From contig VXBM01000131.1 in assembly GCA_013400155.1 (NCBI GenBank), forward strand, positions 279,956 to 343,955: DNA of 64,000 nt. The letters are read 5' to 3'. Source of the DNA: Helopsaltes ochotensis. Lineage: Eukaryota; Chordata; Aves; Passeriformes; Locustellidae. This document shows positions 50,206-60,949 of this stretch, piece by piece (the stretch's first letter is position 1; every line of letters starts with the position of its first letter). Made by a program: the position numbers and the translations under genes. Under the pieces are notes generated by a model, which saw nothing but the letters and a program-made list of their open reading frames with translations, was not told where the DNA came from and did not search any database.

Positions 50206-51859
50206 TGCTGTACATTAAGCTTTTTTCCCCATAGTTGCTCATTGTTAACATAACAATCTGGTGTCCGTGGTATTCTGTTGGTTTTTTTTTTCTTTTCTTC
50301 TTCCCCTGCCTGTTTCAGAAGAGCTATTATGCTACTTCCTAGAAGCTTTGAGGTGATAACAGGCATAGACAAGCACAATCTGTTCATTGTCAATATGAAT
50401 GTTTGATGCTGCAACTGAAGCACACATGGGTGCAAACTCTTGATATATGCAGAAAAAAATGTACAACCCTTTTTGTACACTTCTATTTTCTCAGAGCAAA
50501 TACAAAGTCTCAACACCTTTTCACTACCAAAGCCTTAACATATCTCGCCCTCTGATAAACCCTCCAAGACAGCAAGATAATGACATGGCACACTAAATCA
50601 GAGGGTCTGGATAAAACACTATGTTTTTTATAAAAAAGATCCTGAAGTTACTGATCTCACAACTGACTCTTATTGGAGAGTCACCCTGATATCTGTTTGC
50701 TAAATACTGTCTGCTGTCTCTCCTTCATCAATTTGAAAACATTTCACACGTTTCCTTTGGTGATTAGTTCAAACACCTTTGATATTCAATGAACAGGGCT
50801 TATCCTGAGTGCTTGCTTAGCTTAAGGTGTGTGAGAGACCACATTTACTGCAGGTAACTTGTGTATCTCCTGCAAAGCTAGAAGGTTTCAGAGCTGCAAT
50901 CCTTCAAGAGCTCTGTGAGAACTCTCATTGCAAAGCCTCCTATAAAAAATGTTGGGTGGCCCAAAATCTCAGATGTCAAAAGTTCATATTTATGTTTTGA
51001 ATTTTTTTGTGCAGTGGGGTGGAAATGAATAATGTTCATGAACATATTCCCTTTCTTGTGTTCATCCTCAAACCTTAGCAGGGAAAGTAATTTTATGTCA
51101 ATGGCAAAGAATATATCTTCAGTTATTTCACATGACTTGTTCATCACTAATCTTATGCCAGGAGAAGATTGCTGACACTGTTGGGTGAGACTGAGTGACA
51201 ATAAACAACACGTTTACAAATATCCCTTTGTCTTGCTTATTTATTGAACTGCCATGGAATTACTGTTGAATAAACCCAAGCAGAACCCAAACTCTCTGTC
51301 TCTACCTTCCTGTATGATCCTTAGAATGTTTGATAATTCATTTATGATTTCTCATTATTAAAATAATGATATGCACTTAACTACCAACTTGGAATCTTGG
51401 TGTTGAGTGGTGCCACAGGCCAGTAGACAATGTACTCTTATTTTGTCTATTTGAAAAATCAGTGGAAAGATCCTCAATCCTTTCAAAACATCAGTATCTG
51501 TGTTCAGCTGTAGAGGGTAACAGAAAGGGCAGCTCCACAACCTCTTTCTGCCATATACTGTGCAGGGTAGGTTTCCTGAGAAGCATAAATTGTGCTGGTT
51601 ACATATCAGGTACAAGTTGTTTGAGATTCATATGTAGACTTAGATATCTCCCAAATTATCTTAGTGTGGTCTGGCTTTCTTTCTTCAGTCAGTGGAAAGA
51701 AACGGCATTTCTTGGACACAATTTGGCCTGTTTGTGACAGCTAAATCAAGATGAAATGATTCATCACATAGAAACATTTCTCATAACAGAAAGTGAGTCT
51801 GGATGATTGGAAGAGATGCAGACACCACCTGCATTGTCTCTTCCTGAGTATAGACAAAT

Positions 51860-51925
51860 AAAAAAAAAAAAAAAAAAAAAATCTGGTATAGAAATAATTA
51901 AAAAAAAAAAAAAAAAAAAAAAAAA
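51860..51925. repeat. Double poly-A tract
   Basis: A22 at 51860-51881 and A26 at 51900-51925 are separated by 18 bases. The sequence acaaataaa stands directly before the first run, as in a polyadenylated retrocopy tail, but no source transcript is recognised. Confidence 0.95.
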
Positions 51926-52687
51926 GGACTAGAGTTTGGGGTGTTCCAGCTTTAAATATAATTGAGCTAGTATCAGTAAAATTACAGGTTAAAAAATGAT
52001 AAAATAATCTTCATGATGGGCAAACAACGTGAGTAAGTCTCTTATGTCCAGAACTGCTGTTTTCTTTAGTGGTATCTGAAGTAGCTATAGTAACAGCAGG
52101 GTAAGATGTCTGTGTGTGCTGGGGTTGTACTTTAAGTGAAACTGTTGGCATTTTCTCTCTCCCATGATCATCTCCAAGTCACATTGTCTCCCCACGTGTG
52201 AGCACCGCACAGCACCGGTCTTTGACATGACAGATTAACTTACTGTCCAGCTCTCAGCTGTACTTCCATGCTCCTGCTGTTCATGTTTCAGAGAAGTCAG
52301 GTGGACAAAGTCTCATCAGCTTCCCTCTTCCATGACCCTGCAAGCACAGGAATTTACTATATTTGCTATAATACTGGGGAGTTTTAGTGATTTGCCTGGT
52401 TTAAATTTTAAACTCCCTGAACAGAGGAGAGGTTGTAGCACATCACAGTGCATCTCATGAAGACAGGCTTTGTGATACTGAGCTTCTGGAATATCCCATT
52501 GCTTCATTCCTGAGTCAGGCTGTGATGCTGTGGCTGTATCAACCCTAAGGCTAGGTTGGGGGTCAGAAGGAAATGTCCTTTCTGTAATTTACTTCTCTTG
52601 AAAAGCACATTGTTCTGGCTTTGAATTGTCTAACATAAAATGGGTAGAATACTGGTATAGAAACTTGCCTTGTTTTCTCCTTTGCAG

Positions 52688-52761
52688 ATGACCATTCCAG
52701 GATATGTCTGAAAGGTGAAAGTAGCCACGACAATTCAGACTACATCAATGCCAGTCCAGTT
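52688..52761 (+). CDS. PTPRN2: PTPRN2 internal exon: PTP-like domain, DYINAS segment
   Basis: This is a short 74-nt exon that completes the split Tyr codon and then encodes 24 residues: DHSRICLKGESSHDNSDYINASPV. YDHSR and DYINAS are standard N-terminal motifs of the PTP fold; DYINAS lies on a strand near the active-site cleft. The acceptor is ctcctttgcag and the donor is GTT|gtaagt. It enters in phase 1 and leaves in phase 0, in agreement with both neighbours. Cys replaces the aliphatic residue common after SRI/SRV, a mild change. It is too short to stand out as an open frame and was found by motif and phase. The match to PTPRN2 is clear. Confidence 0.94.
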
Positions 52762-55700
52762 GTAAGTATGGTAACCTATGAGAAGAATTCGAAACAGTTG
52801 ATCCTTGCCATTCCTTGTTGTCAAAATAAGCTCACTCGAGGCACCTCATTGCTAATCTCAGGTTGTGAACACCTCACAGTGCTGGCATTTCAGCCTGTCC
52901 CTTCAAATTGAAGAGAAATGTATAGGCATGCAATACCCTTGAAGTTTACTTACTAAGAAAAAGTCACTAGATAAGCCTCATTCTACCTTGTAGTACTCTC
53001 AGTTTTTCTCTACTTGATATTAGATTTTTCTGACTTACAGATGATAAAATTCAGTGCTTCACTTTAGTGGAGCTTCTCTTTCTCCCAAGAGGTAAAAATA
53101 GCTTGTTGTTTTTTGCATTGTCCTACTAGCTACAGTAGGAGGAATGGTTTTGGTAGGCACGGAGAGCTGAGCTCCACAGGCTTCTGAGCTTCTTCTGCAT
53201 TAGGAAGTGACATTTTCTCTTACCTTTCTTCCTCTGTTGACCTAGTGATGCACAGCCTGGTGGTTCTGTAACTCTCCTGGTTCTTCTCTGAGCTTCCTGT
53301 TTAGAAAGCAAGAACAGGATTCCTTAGGCCTTGTGTATTCATTCCAACTGCAAAGTAGGCCAGTCCAATTTTTGTGTCCAGATGCTCCAGTGTGGCCCAG
53401 CTGCCATTTCCCATGATTGTGTGAGCTGAATGTGAATCCTTTTGTTGTCCATGAAAGGTGATGGGGAGAAAAGGTCTCTATTTGTAGACACTGAATAGGC
53501 GCTGCCAGTGGCATTGCCCTGTCATAGCATCTCAATGAAAGTGTCAGGATATCCATGTGAAGGGGGAAAAAGGCGCCGTGTCCTTGACCTCTGTGGGACT
53601 GCTGGTATTGCAGTTGCTTTTTCTCGCAGATTTTATTCACATTAATTAGGCACCAAAAAGTTATTATAGGGCAACTGTGAGAAAGAACTTAGGATGGAGA
53701 ATAAGATCTCACTGCAGTGGGCTGTATTTGCCATTACTGGCTCATTTTCCTGGGGAGTATCACTCCCCCAGTTAAATGACTTTGTGTGGGCAAGGCAGCT
53801 GACAATTTGCAACAGCATGAAATTACAGGCTGCTTCCTTCCAATGTTGTTGACAGTACTTTTTTTCTCGAAAAAACCCAGCAGCTACATAAAAACTGTTC
53901 CCTGATCTTTGTTTCAGCAAAGTTCAAAGCTTCATTTCCTTCAACACATAAAAGCATTTTATTCAAAGAATAAAAAACCACACGGAAGCCCTAAAACACC
54001 TTTGGGATTTTTTTTGTCTTTGACTTAGGGTAGAGGGGAAACCAAAGCACCTGCATGTTGAGGGATTGCCAGTTTCCATTTCAGAGGACAAGGGTAGATA
54101 AGCACAGATTAGAGTTTTTAGACTGCTTTTAGGTATGCCTCTAGACCAAGCTCCATCTGGCACCAGGACCAGGGGATCACAGCAGGTCATGTTCCAAGGA
54201 GTATGCATCCTGCTTGCAAAATCATACAAAGAGGTCCAGCTCCAGGGCTTCAGTGCTCTGTTTGTGTCTTCAGGACCCAGCTGGTGACTTATGTTTGGTC
54301 AAGCCTTCATCTGATAGTAGAAGCTGAGAGGTTTTGTGGGAAGGACAGGAGTGGGAGGTGATAACTGGAAGTGAGATATTGTATTCTTGTAAGAGCTTGG
54401 TTGTAATTCACATGGCAACAACGTGGTATCAAAGTGGAATTACAGCATCTGTAGACAGTGCTAAGTTGGGTTCAGTGTTGACAGCAGTACAAATGTTGGG
54501 ATTTTGCTGAATAACTGGGCTTCTGAAGCCTGCCCAAACATCTGTGTAGACACAGCTTAACTAGTTTTAGTGCACAAATTTGGCTGGAGAAGGGGTTAAA
54601 TTCTTGCATGTGTGTATATGTCTGTTGCAATTGTAGTTTTGGATTATAGTGCAACTATTGCTTTAATTACACTGAAGAGTAAAGTATTAGATTAAGTAGT
54701 GTTGGAAGTCAAGAAACAGGACTAAGATATCCCATTGACAAAACTGGGAAGAGGTTTGCTTTATCAGGATGACCAAAGCTCATGCAAGCACAGGATCCCT
54801 GCTCCCACAGCTTTAACTCTTGTGTTTTTTCAAAGGGTTGTAATTTGCCTTTCCATCCAGCTCTTAATAAGGGTCCTTCTGCAGGGTTAGAACGTATTTC
54901 TTTTTTGTAGTTTTCCCAGACTCAACAATTCTGTTCAATACAAGTCACACTGATGAACCAAAAATTCTTATGGCTGTCTTTGTATCTCTTACAGAAATAC
55001 TTCTATGCCCAGAATAAGGGGGTTCTAAGAAACAAGTGTTTCATTACATTGGGACAAGTGCCCAGTGACTTGCATAGCCAAGAAAAACTGCCAAGAAAAA
55101 ATTTCAACTTCCTCTTCTTCATGGTAGGATAGAGACCCTACTGTGAGGAGAGAAGTCTCACAGCTGATGTTTGTGTAGACCTGCTATTCCAAGGAAAGAG
55201 ATGCTCCAGTTAGTTACAAGAGTTTCCTCCACTAAGCCAGTAGTCATTTTGCTATTTTGGAAGCAGTAGATCAAAATGTTTTTCCTGAAGGTGATGCAGT
55301 GGGGGGCTGATAGGAGGAAATCCCTGCTTTGCAAGCCCATGGTCTGGAAGGATTCCCTGCAAACTGCTGAATTTTGAGTCAAATTAAATATCCTCAGATT
55401 AGTGTAAACATATTTGTTAATCTGGTGTAGTTTTGTATAATGAGGTCGAATATAGAAGTGGCAGAGATATTTAGTCTCTGTTCTCCCCAGTTCAAATGCC
55501 TATTGCAATATTGAATTGGGCACTTGATTCTGCAATATTCACTGTGTTTATACAGCTAGTGAAGCCTAAGTTGGACATATGTGCTATTTCTACTGCTGTT
55601 TACTTGAGATCTTTTCTGGTAGCACATTTAGTCAGTGTCTGTGTAAGCACACAGTGGATGTGGAGTATCAGTACAACTGCTTTCACTCACTCTTGCAAAA

Positions 55701-58700
55701 ATCCTACCACTTCTTTCCTTCAGACTGTTTCAACTGAAATAACCTCAGTAATTGTCCTGTCAATACAGCGATGCTCCTGGTGCATTTGCTCCTTGCAGTG
55801 CCTGGGTGAGGAGTGAGCACTGTTGTGAGATGGGCAGGGGTAGCACAGGATCAGGATGGGATGAACTGACTGGAAGAGGCTTTTTCCTCCCTGCCTGTGG
55901 GAGCTGTCTGGTGCAGGAAGAGTGTGAAATAAAGTGATTATATTTGAGCTTCAGAGAGGGAGGCTGCCAGTCCTGTACATGTTGCTGGGTATCTCCAGCT
56001 TCTGGGTCAGTGGTCCAGTCTCCAGCTGGGGCTCATTCAACCTTCACTGAAGTCTAAATGAGTGCAGCAGCACACCGTAAAAAAATCTCTGTGCTAGACA
56101 ATGAGCTGGCCACCTGCCCACATGTTTCTTCCTTTTAAAAAATGCTGCCCCCCCTCAATACCTCAATACCTCACAGTAGGATGTGAAAACTGGGGTTACA
56201 TTGGTGGCCTCACTGCAGCTGGGAATGGGTGAAGAGAATCAGAAAAGATTTAGTCCAAGTTCTTCCCATATGTCTTTTATTTCACTGTAGCATGAGGCCA
56301 GGCAAAATGAGTCCTTAGGATAAATTTGAAGGGTAAAAGTGAGGTAGAAATCTGTTTCCCTCTTCTCTGAAATAACATAAAGTACTATGATAATAACTCT
56401 GGTATCGGCAGCTGAATGAAAGGCTTGCAATTACAGCACAAGGAGACCCTGACTGTGCAGAATAAAACTGTGATAATTACTTCTGTCATATTTGTACTTA
56501 GTCCTCATTAAATTTCAGGAAAATCATCCAGTAGTAAATAATGTGCAATCTTTGCTTTTAAATCAGAGGTCATGAAAGTAAATGGGAAATTCTGTTTTTC
56601 CTCATAGGGTGTCTGAGAGAGAAAAAAATCCCATCAACTACATTTAAAAACTCCGTTTGCTTATTATTGAAGACACCAGACTGAGGAATGTCATTAGCAT
56701 GACAGTTTGTTCAAATACAGCATACAAATTTCATCAGCAAGAATAGACTCTGAAATTCATAATGGCATAGGCAACCAGATTTGCTTCTTTCATTCCATTA
56801 GGGGCTTAAAAGGAAGGATTTCAAAATTGTTTTAAATTTTAATTCAAACATGAAAATGAGGACTAGTCTACCTTTTTAATTTTAATGTCGAGGTGAATGA
56901 TTACAAAGTTCATCTGCATTTGCTGAATATGCTTTCTTTCACAAAAACAAATACACTTCTTTTAGAGACTGTCTATCCTTTGTGCAATAAATATATGCAT
57001 GGAAGTAGATTTTCTTGGTGTTGTAAACACATTAAGTCTGGAAACCACACAGAAGCTTAGATCCATATGAATTTTTAAGGTGTTAATCAGATTTCAACTT
57101 CCTTTCTGTCATATTTGGTCTGCACTGGATTTTTTTTTCTGTTCTCATGATTCAGGAATATTTCAGATGGACTCAGAGGATTTAGATGAAGGTAAATATG
57201 GTGTGACTGAGACCACATCTCACCCAGCATCTTTCTCTGTAGAAAGTAAAGATCTGACAAACTGAAGGGGAAGGTAGAGGGAAGGAATTAATCATTCTTA
57301 TCATTTACATGAAATTTCAAAATGGTCATCGATGTCCATTGACACTTTTACTTCAGTTTGCAGTTTTACAAGACTGCTTAACAAGAATCTACATGTACCA
57401 CTCTCAAGGATTTACTCCCACTATGTATTGATTTTTCTGTATTTCATCAACATTATCAGTGAAATCGTGCAGCAGCACAATCTCTATCAAAACCTCTACA
57501 AAATTCAGCATTCTTCAGGGGATCATTGCAACGTCTTAGAATAAGGCAGCTGGATAATAGAAGTCTTGAAGGAAGAGCCAGCTTTTATTCTGTGGTAAAG
57601 CAAAGGTGGAATCCTGGTCTGATATTAACAAGATGCAACCAGTTGTGATAATGTTCTTCATATATTTTCCTACTTTGAGATACTCTAAGTCAGCTTGTAC
57701 TTCAAAGCCCTGAAGGAAAACACAAGTTTTTCTTTTCCAAGGAGAAATCTCAGTGCTCCTCCTTTTTCTTTTCATTTGCTTTTGATACTGGTAGTGACGG
57801 AAATCGGGGCAATCAATTGCAAGGTCAGTAATAGTAATCCTTGACCCCTAATATAAAATCATGGAAAAATAGATTGAAACGTTAACACCAGACTTGCCTT
57901 TGCTGTACTGCAGCAGAAAATGAGAATTCCACTGTAGTAAAAGGGTTGTACTAATTGTAGGTTTTCCTTTCCAACAATGGCTGTTGGATCCCATTCTGAT
58001 GTACGCCTTGTGAACTTGATGCTTTGATGGGAAATAGAGGGAAAAATCATGTTCTTTTTGAACAATTACTATTAGGGTGATTTCTGAAGGTTGTTCTGAT
58101 GTAAAATGTTAGCAAACAATCAATTTTTATTTTAATACTTGATTGTATGGAGTCTGGAGTTCTCCATTCTTCTCTGGAGAATACATTTTCCATTTTATTT
58201 TCATGAAGTGAGAAATCTGAGGGATTCTTGAAAGAAGGTAATGACTACTGACAAAAAAAAAACCCTTTTACTTGATCCTTGATTAGTTAGTTTAAAACCC
58301 ATTACTGGCTTTATTTCTTTATTCAAACTTCTGTTAACTTTGATAGATTAAGATGCCCTTGGTGTTCTTGGTGACCTTGAGAGAATAAAAAAGAAAAAAG
58401 CAAAAATATTCAAGAACTTTCCCTTGCCATCACCTACTCACATTAAATTGAATGTGACCAGGCTAGGGATTTTTCACACTTTTCTTGAAATACATTGTCT
58501 TTTAAACAGTGCATGTAATACAAAATTGATGAAACCAGGAGTTTCATTTAATTAGTTTAAACTATGCTCTTATTTTTGTTCAGTTAAAGATCATTTAATA
58601 GTGTGATAGCATTTTCTGCCATTTTCTATTTGCTCCAAGCAAGAAGAGTTTCTGCTCATAATTGTTTTTTTGTGCAACACAATGTGCTTGGAATTGTAAT

Positions 58701-59315
58701 AATTGTAATTGTCCTTTGAATTATTGTTAAACTGCTGATATACTTCACCACTCTGTGCTTATTGTAATGTTTGCCACGTTCTAACAAGCACCTTTGTGAC
58801 AGAGGTTGATTAATGCTGAAATGCCAAGATTGGCCTATTCCTGATTTATCAGCTGCATGTTGAGACGTATTTCCTCCATGACAGCACTATTTGCATCATC
58901 AAAAAAAAAATCTGCCTTTGTTTTCTGGCATGTCTACATTAAAAAAAAAATTGTTTAGGAAGAATTTAAAGTAAATTATATTTCTTCTAAAGTTTCTGTT
59001 GGTTACATTTCTAAGCCAAGCTCTCGCCTATTGGAGAAGTAACATCATTTTTGAGTGGATGCAACCCACAACAATTTCCACTCGGAGTAGCACATCCTCC
59101 TTGGTGTAGGTCAATTTTTCTAAGTTAAGATTTTTAATTCCAGCATAGGAAATCATTTCACCACAAGTTTAGGTCCTGTAGATCTTTGGAATTCAAAACA
59201 AAACAACATCAAATCATTTCAACTGTAATAAAAAACCCCAGCTTTTAAGCTTGACTTTGCTTGATCACATTTGCTGTTGTTTTCAGCTGTGTTTAGTTCA
59301 GTGTCTCAGTTCTTA

Positions 59316-59348
59316 CAAAACAAAACAAAGCAAAAAAAACAAAACAAA
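59316..59348. repeat. (AAAAC)n-like simple repeat
   Basis: Imperfect aaaac/aaaag units. It is minor low-complexity sequence. Confidence 0.85.
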
Positions 59349-59999
59349 GTTGCCTCTTTAGAAATATTTCCTAAGGGCTTTTTTGTTCATACTGATTTCT
59401 GAAGAAAGCTAGTTTTCCTTGGTCTCAAAATACCCACAGTAGTAAATGTCCTGCTATCAGAATTGCTTTTGTCAAAAGGCAAAGAAAGCAAGGTTGAAGT
59501 TTGTTGTGAGCAATTGCTTGCTGAGAAGATTTATTTGCTAGTAAGTGAAGCATCCCAATGAAACTTGGAATAAAATGATGGTATTATAGACACCCTGGTC
59601 AAGGTTTTTTATAACTGTGGGTGGTGAATCAGAAGTAAGCTTTTCGTCTAAATGGATTCAGCGACTTTTACCTGTGTTGTGCTGTCATGGAGAATTTTAA
59701 TATTAAGTCCAGCTTAATTATACATCAGAAAATTAGAAACATAAAAGCCTTCTCTTCCTTTTTGCAACATTCATCATATTGTTGTTCCATTAGAATAACT
59801 TACATCTGTTCTTTTATGGTTCTTCCCTCTTTTATGTTGCACATAATTATGAGGTGCCTTCTTTTACGCTGACATGTACCATCACTGAAAATTTTGATAG
59901 GCTATGAATAAATTCAGGAGATGCCTGTTAATGCAAATGTGACTCACATTCATTCTTATTCAGACCTTTACTTATGGAACAGAACTGTGTATTGAGACA

Positions 60000-60075
60000 A
60001 ATTCTGCCTTCAGCTACATGGGTATAAGTTAACTCTCACCGACTTCAGTGTCACTGAGTCACACTCACACATCTC
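60000..60075. repeat. Probable fragment of an ancient amniote repeat
   Basis: aattctgccttcagctacat, gggtataagtt, gacttcagtgtcactgagtc resembles the old reptile/bird repeat 'aattctgccctcagttacactggtgtaa...cattgacttcagtggagttac'. It is short and diverged, and the family is uncertain. Confidence 0.4.
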
Positions 60076-60871
60076 AGAGCCGAAACGGGTCTCTTTTCTT
60101 TATGTTCAAAGTTTTGTCCTGCCCAGTTCAGGGTTAGAAAGAGTTTGTTTGTTTTTTAATCCTATCAGCAGATCTTCTTTTTCAGCAGAATGGGTCCTAA
60201 GATTTAGAACCAAGAAAACCACCCATCAGTTCGAAAACATTCATTGTAACACGCTAATCCTATTTACTCCTGATGGCTTTGTTTCTTAGATTCTTTATTT
60301 TTTCTGCTCAGTGAATTTTCTGCTCCTTGAATTAAACATAATAATTAAGGTCTTTAAGCAGAACTTCCTCCATTGAGGCCAAATCCATGCATTTAGATAA
60401 ATCAGCTAACCAGAAAAAGCCAGAAACTGAATTTGTTCCCTATTTTTGCTGTTTTTTAGTTACATGTGCCCTTGACTAGCATGATGGAAATGGAGAACAT
60501 ATTTAGATGTGTGGAGCATTCTTAACATTCAGTGTAGAAAAATGGTTCAAAAGGCTCCTAGGTTGCTATGAGACCACGAGTACTGATCTCCAAAAAATGT
60601 CTTTGTCAGCCACCATAAATGATCTTACTCTGCACATTGGGACGTTGTTCCTCACGTGTGCTGATACTCATTTGGTGTCATCAGTCTTTTTGGGGAAAGC
60701 TTCTCCTCTGAGCTTACAAACAGAAATAAAACACTTTGCTTGCAAATAAAGGATGGAGGGACATGACAATCCTTTAGGAAGTCCCTTGTTCTGCCCTCAC
60801 ATACTTTCTGTCTCTAACACTGCGTGGGATTTCCTCTAAATTAATCCAGTCTGTCTTCTTCCTTATTCCAG

Positions 60872-60949
60872 ATGGACCATGACCCCCGAAACCCTGCATA
60901 TATTGCCACCCAGGGCCCTCTCCCTGCTACTGTTGCTGACTTCTGGCAG
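60872..60949 (+). CDS. PTPRN2: PTPRN2 internal exon: PTP-like domain, YIATQGPLP segment
   Basis: This 78-nt exon encodes 26 residues, from MDHDPRNPAYIATQGPLP to TVADFWQ. YIATQGPLP..DFW is one of the most conserved motifs of classical PTP domains. MDHDPRN and PATVADFWQ are the PTPRN2 forms; as remembered, PTPRN carries different residues at these places. The acceptor is cttccttattccag and the donor is CAG|gtaagt; both ends are phase 0. The initial ATG is an internal Met, not a start codon. The next expected exon, beginning around MVWESG, is not found before 64000, so the catalytic-loop part of the domain lies beyond the window. Confidence 0.96.

Larger units (their letters stand above)
45207..52687 (+). 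other. PTPRN2: PTPRN2 intron, 7.5 kb
   Basis: This is a phase-1 intron inside the phosphatase-like domain. It contains A-rich and (TA)n simple repeats at 45716-45855 and a minus-strand CR1 3' fragment at 46832-46970. A pyrimidine-rich stretch at 49980-50110 leads into a poly-A of up to 59 bases, and a double poly-A tract lies at 51860-51925. A good-looking acceptor (tttcttttcttcttcccctgcctgtttcag is longer than quoted here; it ends at 50317) would place a stop codon at once after the previous exon. No coding exon is recognised between the two flanking PTPRN2 exons. Confidence 0.85.
52762..60871 (+). other. PTPRN2: PTPRN2 intron, 8.1 kb
   Basis: This is a phase-0 intron inside the phosphatase-like domain. 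It is mostly unique AT-rich sequence. It contains a phase-compatible exon-like segment at 54995-55123, an AAAAC-type simple repeat at 59316-59348 and a probable fragment of an old amniote repeat at 60000-60075. Nothing else recognisable was seen; short open frames are scattered and without family motifs. Confidence 0.85.

Noticed and set aside
50097..50516. A 139-codon minus-strand frame
   Set aside because: It is kept open by the poly-A tract read as poly-Phe; not a gene.
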